The notes under the pieces: model-generated
What the model was told of the DNA's origin: nothing
The model's input: only the letters and a program-made list of their open reading frames with translations
Databases searched by the model: none
Origin: Porphyromonadaceae bacterium CG2_30_38_12
GTDB lineage: Bacteria > Bacteroidota > Bacteroidia > Bacteroidales > Paludibacteraceae
DNA: 35,977 bases
Direction: 5' to 3'
Assembly (NCBI GenBank): GCA_001873635.1
Contig: MNZK01000019.1
Location: 1 to 35,977, forward strand
Program-made: the position numbers and the translations under genes
Shown: piece after piece, positions 22,982 to 31,706 of the stretch
Numbering within the stretch: position 1 is the first letter of the stretch
Layout: every line of letters begins with the position of its first letter

Positions 22982-25303
22982 TTAGTTTTTTAGCACTTCT
23001 AATTTCGCAAACTTGAGCAATAAAGATTTAATTCCTTTGGTGCCAAAGTCAATATTTGCTTTTTCGTTGCCGTTCACAAGCGATGTTTCGAGCACCACAC
23101 CAATGCCAAAAACGCCATGCTTCACCAGGCTGCCAATGGGATAGGTGTCGTTGCTAACAGCGTGGGTTTGTTGCTGCGTAGGACCAATTTTGCGAAGCGA
23201 ATTTTGTTGCGGCTCTCTGTTTGCCGGCATTGATTTTACGGGATTTGTTTTAAACCGTTCGTTTCCCGAAAACCGTTTGCGTTCTATCTCCATGTCATCG
23301 TTCCAATTTGAGAAGCGGCTTTGCTTAGGCTCAAAATCAATATCTTTGGAGGATTCGATATATTGAGGGTCAATATCTTTAATGAAACGACTGGGATTAC
23401 AAAAATCGGACTTTCCGTTGCGGAAACGCGAGCGGGCGTGACTGATATAGCATCGCTCTTCGGCGCGCGTTATGGCTACATAGAACAACCTGCGTTCCTC
23501 TTCCAAACTCCGATCATTGTCTAATGAATAACTTGAAGGAAATAGATTTTCTTCTACGCCCACAATAAAAACAGCTTTAAATTCGAGCCCTTTTGCCGCA
23601 TGGATGGTCATCAACGTAATTTTATTACTATTGGTATCCTTGTCGGTATCTTGGTCGGTGAGTAGGGATACTTCAGACAGAAAATCGGGCAAAAAGGCAT
23701 CTTTGCCTGCTACTTTTTCGCGTTCGCAAAACTCATGAATGGCTTTCAGCAGCTCTTCCACATTATCTTTCCGGCTCAAACTTTCCGTCGATTTATCAGT
23801 GAATGCATCGCTTATTAAACCTGTTTGTTTCACAATATCGCTCACTACTTCGTACGCATTCATTGTTTCTTTTTTTGTAGCGAACAAAGCAATAAGCGAT
23901 TTGAATTTAGCTAATTTTAAAGCTGTTCCTGCATTGACAGGCAGGTTGTAGCGCAAAGCATCGTCCAGCACATCCCACGCACCAACGCCCTGTTCGCGTG
24001 CCGTATCAAAAAGTTTCCCCACAGTGGTATCGCCAATGCCACGTGCCGGCACGTTGATAATTCGCTTTATTGCCTCTTCGTCGTTGAAATTGCATGCCAA
24101 CCTGCAATAAGCAATCACATCTTTGATTTCCTTCCGTTGATAAAACGATAAGCCACCATAAATGCGGTATGGAATAGCATTTTTGCGCAGCGAATCCTCC
24201 ATTACACGCGATTGCGAATTGGTGCGGTATAAAATGGCAATGTCCGAATAGTTGTATGCAAACGTTTTGTGTAGTGATTTAATTTCGTCGGCAACCAAAA
24301 TGCCCTCTTCCAAATCGGTAAAAGCCGTCATTTCATGTATCAGCGAGCCTGTTTCTTTTTCGGAAAATACCGTTTTACGGATTTGTTTTTCGTTTTTGTC
24401 AATCAAGCTATTCGCAGCATTCACAATGGTTTGTGTAGAACGGTAATTGCGCTCTAATTTAAAGGTTTGCGTGTTGTGATATGCTGTTTTAAATTGGAGA
24501 ATATTGTCGATGTTAGCACCACGAAAAGAGTAAATGCTTTGCGCATCGTCGCCAACAACGCAAATACGCTCATGCGTTTCCGAAAGTTTTTTCACAATGA
24601 GGTATTGAGCAAAATTGGTATCTTGATACTCGTCCACCAAAATGTAAGCAAAAGTTTGTTGATATTTTGTCAAAATAGTAGGGTTATTGCGAAATAACAC
24701 GTTGGTTTGCAGTAGCAAATCATCAAAGTCCATCGCATCGGCTTGTTTACAACGGTTACAGTAGAGGCTATAAATTTCGGAAACTCGTGGTATTTTAGCA
24801 TACATATCGCTCTTTTGCAAATCGGCATTAGCCGCATAGGCATTGGGCGAAATTAAGTTGTTTTTGGCATAAGAAATGCGGCTGTGCACAAGTCCATGTT
24901 TGTATAGTTTATCGTCCAATTTAAGCTCTTTAACAAGACTTTTTATAAGGCTTGTAGAGTCGGCACTGTCATAAATACTGAAATTTTTTGTGAATCCAAT
25001 ATGTACAGCTTCAGCACGTAGAATACGCGAAAAAATAGCGTGAAAGGTGCCCATCCAAAGATATCGCGCGGTATCCACACCAACCATTTCGGCAATTCGT
25101 TCTTTCATTTCGCGAGCAGCTTTGTTGGTAAATGTCAATGCCAGAATAGACGATGGGCGCAAACCGCGTTTGAGCAGATAGGCTATCTTGTAGGTTAATA
25201 CGCGCGTTTTTCCTGAGCCTGCTCCTGCTATTACCAAGGATGCACCGTCAATATATTCAACAGCTTTGCGCTGACTTTCGTTGAGTTCGTTTAAAAATTC
25301 CAT
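22982..25303 (-). CDS. pcrA: PcrA/UvrD-type superfamily 1 DNA helicase
   Basis: A 773-residue 3'-5' helicase for nucleotide excision repair and clearing of stalled forks. Motif I is AGAGSGKTR (26-34), motif Ia TFTNKAAREMKERI, motif II VDEYQDTN, motif III GDDAQSIYSFRGA, motif IV LERNYRST, motif V TIHAAKGLEFKAVFIVG and motif VI VAITRAEERCY. A disordered stretch (about residues 650-710) precedes a Tudor-like C-terminal domain (GSLVKHGVFGIGVVLE...), the region that binds RNA polymerase in PcrA. That tail favours PcrA/UvrD over Rep. The start at 25303 fits the conserved MEFLNELNESQRKAV N-terminus. Confidence 0.96.
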   Translation of the reverse strand: MEFLNELNESQRKAVEYIDGASLVIAGAGSGKTRVLTYKIAYLLKRGLRPSSILALTFTNKAAREMKERIAEMVGVDTARYLWMGTFHAIFSRILRAEAVHIGFTKNFSIYDSADSTSLIKSLVKELKLDDKLYKHGLVHSRISYAKNNLISPNAYAANADLQKSDMYAKIPRVSEIYSLYCNRCKQADAMDFDDLLLQTNVLFRNNPTILTKYQQTFAYILVDEYQDTNFAQYLIVKKLSETHERICVVGDDAQSIYSFRGANIDNILQFKTAYHNTQTFKLERNYRSTQTIVNAANSLIDKNEKQIRKTVFSEKETGSLIHEMTAFTDLEEGILVADEIKSLHKTFAYNYSDIAILYRTNSQSRVMEDSLRKNAIPYRIYGGLSFYQRKEIKDVIAYCRLACNFNDEEAIKRIINVPARGIGDTTVGKLFDTAREQGVGAWDVLDDALRYNLPVNAGTALKLAKFKSLIALFATKKETMNAYEVVSDIVKQTGLISDAFTDKSTESLSRKDNVEELLKAIHEFCEREKVAGKDAFLPDFLSEVSLLTDQDTDKDTNSNKITLMTIHAAKGLEFKAVFIVGVEENLFPSSYSLDNDRSLEEERRLFYVAITRAEERCYISHARSRFRNGKSDFCNPSRFIKDIDPQYIESSKDIDFEPKQSRFSNWNDDMEIERKRFSGNERFKTNPVKSMPANREPQQNSLRKIGPTQQQTHAVSNDTYPIGSLVKHGVFGIGVVLETSLVNGNEKANIDFGTKGIKSLLLKFAKLEVLKN

Positions 25304-25307
25304 ACTG

Positions 25308-25315
25308 CAAAGATA
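25308..25315 (-). promoter_or_regulatory. Possible -7 element immediately before pcrA
   Basis: On the minus strand TATCTTTG lies only four bases before the ATG. If it is used, the transcript would start at or near the start codon, making it almost leaderless. No -33 element is placed at the usual distance. Confidence 0.35.
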
Positions 25316-25347
25316 CTACAATGATTCAAAACTAAAAAAAACGATGC

Positions 25348-26358
25348 TTAGGTGGTTGGAGCTTCATTTGAAAAATCACAAACCTGTTTGATGCAGCTTT
25401 TGATGTCATGAAATGGATAGTGGAGAAGGTAGGAAATTTTGTGATTGGAGTAATACGCACGGTAAGATGCTGTGCGTGCCAAACTCCGATCAAAAAAAGG
25501 TTTTGTTCCAACAAGCATTGCCCACATTTCGGCAGCAAAGCCAAGCGCAAGCAATGTTTTTTTACCCAAACACCAACGAGGGCGTTTTTTGCCAAAGCCA
25601 TCTGCCATAGCATCGATAATTTGCTTATTGGAACAATTTTGAGCCACTACGATATAGCGCTCTGCGCTTATGTTTCGTGCTACCAAAGCCATCATTATTT
25701 TCACCACATCCTGCACATCCACATAGCCACTGCCACCAAGTGTATAAAATGGAAGTCCACGACGCACACGATTGAAAAGAGCGGCACTACCAGTTTGCGT
25801 TCCCGAGTAGCCTAAAATGACACCAGGATTCACAATTACTGCATTTAAACCTTGCGCAATGCCACTCCAAACTTCCTGTTCGGCATAATACTTACTTAGC
25901 GCGTAAGCGGAACGTTGTTTAACATCCTCCATGTTAGAGTTCTCGTCCACCATGTCTGTACGAGCAGCTCTACCACAAGCGGCAATTGAACTCACGAAAC
26001 AAAATTGCTGCACTTTTTTTGTGATTGCAGCTTGCACTATAAAAGCTGTACCCCGCACGTTGGTTAGCACAAGTTGCTCATTACCATCGCTTAACGACAC
26101 TATTGCCGCACAATGATACACCGTGTGCATACCAGTCAGCGCATCAGATATTTCAGCTTTATTACAAACATCAGCAGTTCGCCAAATTATTCTTTGTAAA
26201 TACTTTTCGGGCTCATGGCTGTAAAACTGAAAAATTTTACGAAGCGAATCTACATTGCTTTGACATCGCCGAGTAGCATAAACCAATTCGTTTTCCTGCA
26301 ACAAATGCCACAATAAATGTCCGCCGACCAAGCCGGTTGCACCAGTAACCAATATCAT
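25348..26358 (-). CDS. NAD(P)-dependent epimerase/dehydratase-like protein (extended SDR)
   Basis: A 336-residue extended short-chain dehydrogenase. The Rossmann glycine motif is GATGLVGGHL (5-14), followed by the NVRGTA helix, FVSSIAACG and the catalytic YALSK (Tyr and Lys about 152-156). The region VNPGVILGYSG lines the active site. In Bacteroidales such genes are often annotated NAD-dependent epimerase or dihydroflavonol-reductase-like; substrate is unknown. It is not next to the glycan genes, so there is no reason to place it in sugar-nucleotide synthesis. It ends 44 bp before pcrA on the same strand and is divergent from the DUF4271 gene. Confidence 0.85.
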   Translation of the reverse strand: MILVTGATGLVGGHLLWHLLQENELVYATRRCQSNVDSLRKIFQFYSHEPEKYLQRIIWRTADVCNKAEISDALTGMHTVYHCAAIVSLSDGNEQLVLTNVRGTAFIVQAAITKKVQQFCFVSSIAACGRAARTDMVDENSNMEDVKQRSAYALSKYYAEQEVWSGIAQGLNAVIVNPGVILGYSGTQTGSAALFNRVRRGLPFYTLGGSGYVDVQDVVKIMMALVARNISAERYIVVAQNCSNKQIIDAMADGFGKKRPRWCLGKKTLLALGFAAEMWAMLVGTKPFFDRSLARTASYRAYYSNHKISYLLHYPFHDIKSCIKQVCDFSNEAPTT

Positions 26359-26408
26359 TATTATTTGTTTTTATAAAATTCGATGCTCAAAATTACGGAA
26401 AGAAACTG

Positions 26409-26416
26409 TATTTTTG
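26409..26416 (+). promoter_or_regulatory. Promoter -7 element of the DUF4271-hemD operon
   Basis: TATTTTTG fits TAnnTTTG and lies 53 bp before the DUF4271 start, in the divergent gap with the epimerase gene. No clear -33 TTTG is visible. Confidence 0.5.
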
Positions 26417-26469
26417 CATACTAAAATAAGAGAATTTAATTTTTTCTTCACATTTCGCACCTTGTTACT

Positions 26470-27243
26470 ATGCCACAAACAGATACACTCACCTTTGTAA
26501 AAGACTCCTTGAAGCTTGCTTTGGATACGTTGCAGCAAAAAGATTCGGATGTAGTTGTAGTATTCAAAGGCTATGAGGGTGTTTTGCGCGTACCATCGCC
26601 GGCAACAGAGCCATGGGTTTTTATTCTTATAATGCTTGCCTTTGCCTTCGTGGTGCTTGCTGTTGTTCGATCAACAAATCCCATCAGCAATGTATTCACG
26701 TCTTTTTTTAACAAGAGGGAGCGAACGAGCTTGTTTTTGAAAACATCTATTGATAATTTTGAACAAAAATTCTGTTTTTTTAATTTTTCAGTCATTTCAA
26801 TAAGTCTTTTTGCATACCTCAACTTTCAGGCACAAAACCTAACTTTTATTTTCACAACCTACTTGTGGATAATGGTGATAGTACTTGTATTTTTACTATT
26901 TAAATACCTTGCAGCCAAAGTTATAACTTATGTTTTTTTTGACAAGTCAATAGAGAGATCATTGTATGATAGCTATTTAAGTGTGATGAGGTTTATTTCA
27001 ATGTTACTTTTCCCAATCACCTTGTTGCAGCTTTATTCCACTATAGTTAGCCCTGAAATTGCCCGCCAATATGCAATTTCTGTGGTTGTTATAGGGCTAA
27101 TGTTGTTGCTGCTAAAACTTTTACATATTTTTTACAACAAACTTATAGTTTTTTTATATATAATGTTGTATCTTTGCACCCTTGAAATTTTACCCCTACT
27201 CATCCTATTAGAGGCATTTCAAATTATATTAAAAGGGAACTAA
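26470..27243 (+). CDS. DUF4271 domain membrane protein
   Basis: A 257-residue protein with a hydrophilic N-terminus (about 1-48) and about six membrane helices (about 49-66, 102-118, 125-146, 170-190, 203-222 and 226-250). The SLYDSYLSVMRFISMLLFPITLLQLY segment and the EILPLLILLEAF end are typical of DUF4271. In Bacteroidota this family is regularly encoded just before uroporphyrinogen-III synthase, as here (18-bp gap), but its role is not known. An inner-membrane location is expected. Confidence 0.88.
   Translation: MPQTDTLTFVKDSLKLALDTLQQKDSDVVVVFKGYEGVLRVPSPATEPWVFILIMLAFAFVVLAVVRSTNPISNVFTSFFNKRERTSLFLKTSIDNFEQKFCFFNFSVISISLFAYLNFQAQNLTFIFTTYLWIMVIVLVFLLFKYLAAKVITYVFFDKSIERSLYDSYLSVMRFISMLLFPITLLQLYSTIVSPEIARQYAISVVVIGLMLLLLKLLHIFYNKLIVFLYIMLYLCTLEILPLLILLEAFQIILKGN
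27169..27176 (+). promoter_or_regulatory. Possible internal -7 element driving hemD
   Basis: TATCTTTG followed by CACC lies inside the 3' end of the DUF4271 gene, 86 bp before the hemD start. It is a strong match to the -7 consensus, but it has no clear -33 and could be a coding coincidence. Confidence 0.35.
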
Positions 27244-27261
27244 TTATTTAACTCTACCGCA

Positions 27262-28020
27262 TTGAAAATTAAGAAGATACTGGTTTCGCAACCACAACCA
27301 ACCAGTGAAAAATCGCCCTATTTTGACATAAGCGAAAAGTATGGTTTTAAAATTGATTTTCGTCAGATGATAAAAGTTGAGCCAATTTCTTCAAAAGAAT
27401 TTCGGACGCAACGCATTTCGATATTAAGCTATTCGGCTATCATTTTTAATGCGCGTCATGGCATCGATCATTTTTTTCGTATTTGCGAAGATTTACGCAT
27501 AACAATTCCCGAAACGATGAAGTATTTTTGTGTAACAGAATCTGTTGCCGTATATTTACAACATTATATTCATTTTCGCAAACGAAAAGTTTTTTATGTG
27601 AATACAGGTAAAATGGCTGATTTAGTTACTCTTATGAATAAGCATGCAGCTGAAAAATACTTATTAATCACATCGGATGTGCAGAATGAAGAAACACAAT
27701 CCGCACTCGAAAAATCAAAATTTGTTTGCGACAAAGCCGTTATGTATCGTACTGTAAGCAATGATTTTGCTCCCAATGAAGAATTCAATTACGATATGCT
27801 ATTGTTTTTCAGCCCGTTAGGGATAGCCGCTTTGAAGAAAAATTTTCCTAATTTTGAGCAAGGTGATATTAAAATTGGCTGCTTCGGAGCAACTACATGT
27901 CAGGCAGTGAAAGACTTGGGATTACGGTTGGATTTTCATGCCCCAACACCCGAGGCACCCTCGATGACCAAGGCACTCGAAGATTACATGAAAGAATATG
28001 TAAAAAACTACAAAAAATAA
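27262..28020 (+). CDS. hemD: Uroporphyrinogen-III synthase
   Basis: A 252-residue HemD-fold protein that closes hydroxymethylbilane to uroporphyrinogen III in haem and sirohaem synthesis. The family is poorly conserved. Support comes from the N-terminus KIKKILVSQPQPTSEKSPYFDISEKY, the domain-swapped bilobed pattern, the ITSDV block and the ending FSPLGIAAL...IGCFGATTCQAVKDLGLRLDFHAPTPEAPSM, typical of Bacteroidota HemD. The start is TTG at 27262; no ATG lies near the conserved N-terminus. It follows DUF4271 by 18 bp and is followed by a strong hairpin before rnpA. Confidence 0.88.
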   Translation: MKIKKILVSQPQPTSEKSPYFDISEKYGFKIDFRQMIKVEPISSKEFRTQRISILSYSAIIFNARHGIDHFFRICEDLRITIPETMKYFCVTESVAVYLQHYIHFRKRKVFYVNTGKMADLVTLMNKHAAEKYLLITSDVQNEETQSALEKSKFVCDKAVMYRTVSNDFAPNEEFNYDMLLFFSPLGIAALKKNFPNFEQGDIKIGCFGATTCQAVKDLGLRLDFHAPTPEAPSMTKALEDYMKEYVKNYKK

Positions 28021-28043
28021 GCAACAGCTTGCAAATTGAAAAC

Positions 28044-28094
28044 CTATCCCATAAGTTTGGAACTTTTTCCGTACTTTTGGGATAGTTTTTTTTT
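28044..28094 (+). terminator. Rho-independent terminator-like hairpin between hemD and rnpA
   Basis: CTATCCC (28044-28050) pairs with GGGATAG (28079-28085). Inner stems AAGT/ACTT and GGAA/TTCC fill the space, leaving a CTTT loop. Nine Ts (28086-28094) follow. The fold covers 42 bases with few mismatches. The rnpA ATG begins three bases after the T-tract, and the 3' arm contains TACTTTTG (28072-28079), itself a perfect -7 element. Confidence 0.75.
28072..28079 (+). promoter_or_regulatory. Candidate rnpA promoter -7 embedded in the hairpin
   Basis: TACTTTTG fits TAnnTTTG. A start about 7 bases downstream would give a leader of roughly 10 bases or fewer for rnpA. This would let rnpA be transcribed independently of hemD despite the terminator, but the -33 region is not recognisable. 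Confidence 0.45.
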
Positions 28095-28097
28095 GAT

Positions 28098-28496
28098 ATG
28101 ACACACAAATTTACATTTCCCAAGAAAGAGCATCTGTGCGGCGAAATACGAATTGCCAACTTATTTACTCATGGAAAAGCTTTTATAGTTTATCCGTTAC
28201 GCGTTGTGTATAGTATCGAAGCCACGCAGAAAGAAATACCTGTACGTGTTTTGGTGGGGGTACCTAAAAAACGTTTTAAGCTTGCTGTAAACCGAAATCG
28301 TATCAAACGACTCATACGAGAAGCCTACCGCTTGCAAAAAATCACGTTGGTTGAACATTGTTTAGAGGGCAAAGTTTCGGTTCAAATTGCTTTTAACTAT
28401 GTGGCAGACAATGAAATTGATTACAAAACAATTGAAAAGAAAATGATGATTGCCATGGAGCGCATCATTCAGCAATTTCCAAACCATTCAACATAA
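28098..28496 (+). CDS. rnpA: Ribonuclease P protein component
   Basis: A 132-residue basic protein subunit of RNase P, which assists the catalytic RNA in trimming tRNA 5' leaders. The family RNR signature is present as [16 protein letters not shown] (about 73-88), preceded by [12 protein letters not shown]. The family is usually 110-140 residues, so this length is normal. In most bacteria rnpA lies beside rpmH; in Bacteroidota it is commonly found, as here, between hemD and yidD. The yidD start is 14 bp downstream, so the two are probably co-transcribed. Confidence 0.95.
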   Translation: MTHKFTFPKKEHLCGEIRIANLFTHGKAFIVYPLRVVYSIEATQKEIPVRVLVGVPKKRFKLAVNRNRIKRLIREAYRLQKITLVEHCLEGKVSVQIAFNYVADNEIDYKTIEKKMMIAMERIIQQFPNHST

Positions 28497-28510
28497 ACGT
28501 ATTTGTTATA

Positions 28511-28732
28511 ATGAAAAAAATCATTGCACATATATTTTTATTACCCGTTTATTTTTATCGTTACAGCATTTCGCCCCTACTAACATCGCGGTGCCGCTAC
28601 ACGCCTACTTGTTCGCAATATACGGTAGAAGCAGTGCTCAAGCATGGTATTTTCAAAGGCGGTATTTTAGCCATAAAACGCATTTTTAGCTGTCATCCAT
28701 GGGGTGGTAGTGGTTACGACCCGGTGCCTTGA
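28511..28732 (+). CDS. yidD: Membrane protein insertion efficiency factor YidD
   Basis: A 73-residue protein with an amphipathic N-terminus, the Cys-rich block [16 protein letters not shown] (26-41) and the terminal signature [13 protein letters not shown]. YidD helps YidC-dependent insertion of inner-membrane proteins and lies at the cytoplasmic face of the membrane. Length is normal for the family. Its stop is 19 bp from the end of the convergent rimM gene. Confidence 0.96.
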   Translation: MKKIIAHIFLLPVYFYRYSISPLLTSRCRYTPTCSQYTVEAVLKHGIFKGGILAIKRIFSCHPWGGSGYDPVP

Positions 28733-28751
28733 GCGAAACTTATTTGGGTAA

Positions 28752-29270
28752 TTATAATTCGAGTAGCCCTTGCGGTAGATCTACGAAAATTTGCTTATTT
28801 TCGTGGTCGATGTGATTTATGTAATCTTCGCCAACTGGTATGAGTAATTCATTGTTTTGCTTTTCAATAACAAAAAGTGTATTCGCTGTTGTTTGATCCA
28901 CCTCAACAATAATTCCTAATGAACCATGCTGATTGTCGATTAGTTCAAAGCCAACAAAATAATCGAATTCTATCTCGGTATCTTCTACTTCATTAAGATG
29001 TTTTTTGGGGATAAAAATTGTTTTTCCAAAAAAAAGGCGTGCCTTCTCTTCCGAGTTTATATCCTCAAATTTAAGCAGTCCGCTGCTGTTAGATTTTATA
29101 CGATAGTCTTCTATAAAAAAAGGAACGTAAATACCCTCCATTTCTATTACAAAGTAAGGAATTTCTTGTCTATCAAACACATCTGTTGTAAAACTAAATG
29201 TCAATTCGCCATTTACGCCGTGAGGTTTATTTATTTGACCAATTGGGAATATTTCGTCGTTTTGAATCAT
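28752..29270 (-). CDS. rimM: Ribosome maturation factor RimM
   Basis: A 172-residue 16S rRNA processing factor that binds ribosomal protein S19 during 30S head assembly. The N-terminal RimM barrel has IGQINKPHGVNGELTF (12-27) and the second PRC-barrel half has FDYFVGFELIDNQHGSLGIIVEV and NELLIPVGEDYI. The common partners rpsP and trmD are not adjacent in this window. It is convergent with yidD and divergent from tamL. Confidence 0.95.
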   Translation of the reverse strand: MIQNDEIFPIGQINKPHGVNGELTFSFTTDVFDRQEIPYFVIEMEGIYVPFFIEDYRIKSNSSGLLKFEDINSEEKARLFFGKTIFIPKKHLNEVEDTEIEFDYFVGFELIDNQHGSLGIIVEVDQTTANTLFVIEKQNNELLIPVGEDYINHIDHENKQIFVDLPQGLLEL

Positions 29271-29314
29271 GTCGTTTATTGAAGGGGCTGGTGAGCCAAA
29301 TTATAAAAGCTTGA

Positions 29315-29322
29315 CAAAGGTA
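29315..29322 (-). promoter_or_regulatory. Possible promoter -7 element of rimM
   Basis: On the minus strand TACCTTTG lies 44 bases before the rimM ATG. A second, overlapping candidate TATTTTTG lies just upstream of it. No -33 TTTG at standard spacing was found for either. Confidence 0.35.
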
Positions 29323-29336
29323 CAAAAATATTATGC

Positions 29337-29367
29337 TTTGCATTGTGCCGATAATAAAGTATATTTG
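29337..29367 (+). promoter_or_regulatory. Bacteroidota-type promoter of tamL
   Basis: TTTG (29337-29340), 19 bp spacer, then TATATTTG (29360-29367): both halves and the spacing match the Bacteroidota consensus. The transcript would start near 29374, 20 bases before the ATG. Confidence 0.7.
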
Positions 29368-29393
29368 CAACAAAATAAAATAGCTACAAGAAC

Positions 29394-31685
29394 ATGCAAT
29401 TTTTCCGAGTACAACAATTATCATTTATCATACTTGTGAGTTTATTTACAGCTTGCAATAGCACCAAATATGTTCCTCAGGATAGTTATTTACTGCACAA
29501 AGTAAGCATTTTGCCAGATATTAAAAATTTGGATATGAGCGAATTAAATGAATACCTGCGTCAAACTCCCAATCAAAAAGTGTTCGGATTGTGGCGTATG
29601 CAGCTGGGCATTTACAACTTAGCGCCTCGGGACACCACACGTCGTTTCAAGCGTTTTCTGAGCCGAACGTTTCGGAATATCGGCGAAGCGCCAGTACTTT
29701 TTGATAGTAGAATGACCGAATTATCAGCCAAGCAATTGACTATGTTGTATAAAAATAAAGGTTATATAAATACCCAAGTAGATACTATTTTAAAAATTAA
29801 CGGGAAAAAATTAGATCTGCTATATAAAATAAACACAAACAAAGCCTACACAATACGTAATTATAAAACTATATCCAACCATCCTGTTTTTGATTCGATT
29901 GCTGCCGACACGCTTCGATCCGTTGTCCATAGAGGAATGAATTTCGATACAGACATGTTGAACGAAGAGCGCTCGCGCATTACAGCACGTATGCGTAATA
30001 CGGGATATTATAATTTTATCAAAGACTTTATTGTTTATACTGCCGATAGTACATGGAGTTCCAACAAGGTAGATGTGAAATTAGATATTCGTGCAAATTT
30101 AAAAAATAATAGTGCGCCTATCAATTGGTTAGTTTTTCGCCAGTATTACATTGGCAAAGTTTATTTTGTTGTAAATAACACTGAAAATAATGACTCCATA
30201 ACTTCTATCAACAGCAAAATTGACACAACAAGCTTCCGAAATTATTTTTTAATTCAACCCAAACAAAAATTTGTTGATATTGATGCACTTGTTCACAACA
30301 CTTTTATAGAGCCGAATACCATTTACAACGATTTGTCAGTAGAGCGAACTTATGCTGCCCTGAATGTACTTGCACCTATTAAATATGTTAATATAACATT
30401 CAAAGAAGGTTTGGTGCCCGATGTATTGGATAGCTATATCTACATTGTTCCAGGGAAGCAAATAAGTGTATCGGCTGAAATTGAAGGGACGCTTACCAAA
30501 GGCTATTTAGGAGGTGCTACCCAGCTTGGTTATGTCAATAAAAATCAGTTTAAGGGTGCCGAAACACTAACATTACAAGGACGTTTAGCATTGGAAAAAC
30601 AAAATATTGATTGGGCACGTGAAACAAGTGGTCAGGTGGGTTTGATGTTTCCCCGGTTTATTTTTCCTATTGGAAGCTATGATTTTAAACGAAGCATACA
30701 TGCCAACACACAATTTACGACAAATATAAGCTATCAAAATCGTCCAAAAGAATTTACGACCAACAACATTACTGGTGGTATGAATTATTCGTGGAATACT
30801 CGCAAAACACATCACCAGTTTGAGTTATTCAATCTGAGTTATGTTTTTTTTCCTTACATCGATTCTACATTTCGCGCCACTTATATCACGCCAGGTTTAT
30901 ACAACAAATATAATTATCAAGACCATTTCATTATGCGCACGGGCTACAATGGCTCAGTAAGTTCATTTAACTCGAAAAGACCACTTCGTAATTATTCCGT
31001 TCAAAGTTACAACATCGAGTCGGCAGGCAACTTACTGTATGCCATAAATTCAGTTTTAGGAACGAAAAAAGAAGCAGATGGATTTTTCAAACTTTTCAAT
31101 GTGCGCTATGCACAATACCTTCGCGGAGAATTTAATACAGCACATTACCAAATTTTTGATAAAAACAACCGCTTGGTTTACCATGCCGGCTTGGGCGTAG
31201 CAATGCCTTTCGGCAATGCTGATATCATACCTTACGAGCGTCGTTTTTATGCCGGTGGAGCCAATAGTGTTCGTGGCTGGAGCGAAAGCCGGCTTGGTCC
31301 GGGTGTGTACGAACGAAATCCCAATGCCCGCTCGCGCGACTACAACCAAGTAGGCGATTTGAAGCTTGACCTCAACGTAGAATATCGGGCTAAATTATTT
31401 TGGCTTTTAGAAGGCGCCCTATTCTTGGATGGTGGAAACGTATGGACTATAAAAGATTATCCCACTGAACAACCCGGAGGACAGTTTCAATGGAATAGTT
31501 TTTATAATCAAATTGCTTTATCATACGGATTAGGAGCACGACTCGACTTTTCGTTTTTTGTATTCCGAGTGGATATGGGTGTCCGCCTTTTCGACCCCGT
31601 AAAACCCGCTGCACAACGTTGGCGAACAGCCCCTTCGTTGAATGAAGATTTTGCTTTGCATATTGCTATTGGCTATCCTTTTTAA
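29394..31685 (+). CDS. tamL: TamL-type Omp85 outer-membrane lipoprotein
   Basis: A 763-residue Omp85-superfamily protein. A type II signal peptide ends in LFTAC with lipid-modified Cys at 21 (the -3 residue is F, slightly unusual). POTRA-like modules (about 30-330; e.g. LTMLYKNKGYINTQVD) follow. A 16-strand barrel of the bacterial surface antigen family starts at about 350 and contains RRFYAGGANSVRGWSESRLGPG (about 616-637, with the barrel-lock RGW motif). It ends with an aromatic residue (HIAIGYPF). Lipidated TamA homologues of Bacteroidota are called TamL and act in outer-membrane biogenesis with TamB; no tamB is visible here. BamA is the alternative, but lipidation favours TamL. It is preceded by an excellent promoter. 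Confidence 0.85.
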   Translation: MQFFRVQQLSFIILVSLFTACNSTKYVPQDSYLLHKVSILPDIKNLDMSELNEYLRQTPNQKVFGLWRMQLGIYNLAPRDTTRRFKRFLSRTFRNIGEAPVLFDSRMTELSAKQLTMLYKNKGYINTQVDTILKINGKKLDLLYKINTNKAYTIRNYKTISNHPVFDSIAADTLRSVVHRGMNFDTDMLNEERSRITARMRNTGYYNFIKDFIVYTADSTWSSNKVDVKLDIRANLKNNSAPINWLVFRQYYIGKVYFVVNNTENNDSITSINSKIDTTSFRNYFLIQPKQKFVDIDALVHNTFIEPNTIYNDLSVERTYAALNVLAPIKYVNITFKEGLVPDVLDSYIYIVPGKQISVSAEIEGTLTKGYLGGATQLGYVNKNQFKGAETLTLQGRLALEKQNIDWARETSGQVGLMFPRFIFPIGSYDFKRSIHANTQFTTNISYQNRPKEFTTNNITGGMNYSWNTRKTHHQFELFNLSYVFFPYIDSTFRATYITPGLYNKYNYQDHFIMRTGYNGSVSSFNSKRPLRNYSVQSYNIESAGNLLYAINSVLGTKKEADGFFKLFNVRYAQYLRGEFNTAHYQIFDKNNRLVYHAGLGVAMPFGNADIIPYERRFYAGGANSVRGWSESRLGPGVYERNPNARSRDYNQVGDLKLDLNVEYRAKLFWLLEGALFLDGGNVWTIKDYPTEQPGGQFQWNSFYNQIALSYGLGARLDFSFFVFRVDMGVRLFDPVKPAAQRWRTAPSLNEDFALHIAIGYPF

Positions 31686-31706
31686 ATTTTAAAAAAAAAC
31701 GTACGC

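Noticed and set aside
25408-25815. Plus-strand ORF of 135 codons opposite the epimerase gene
   Set aside because: Low-complexity Cys/His-rich translation with no known family; the minus-strand frame has a full SDR signature.
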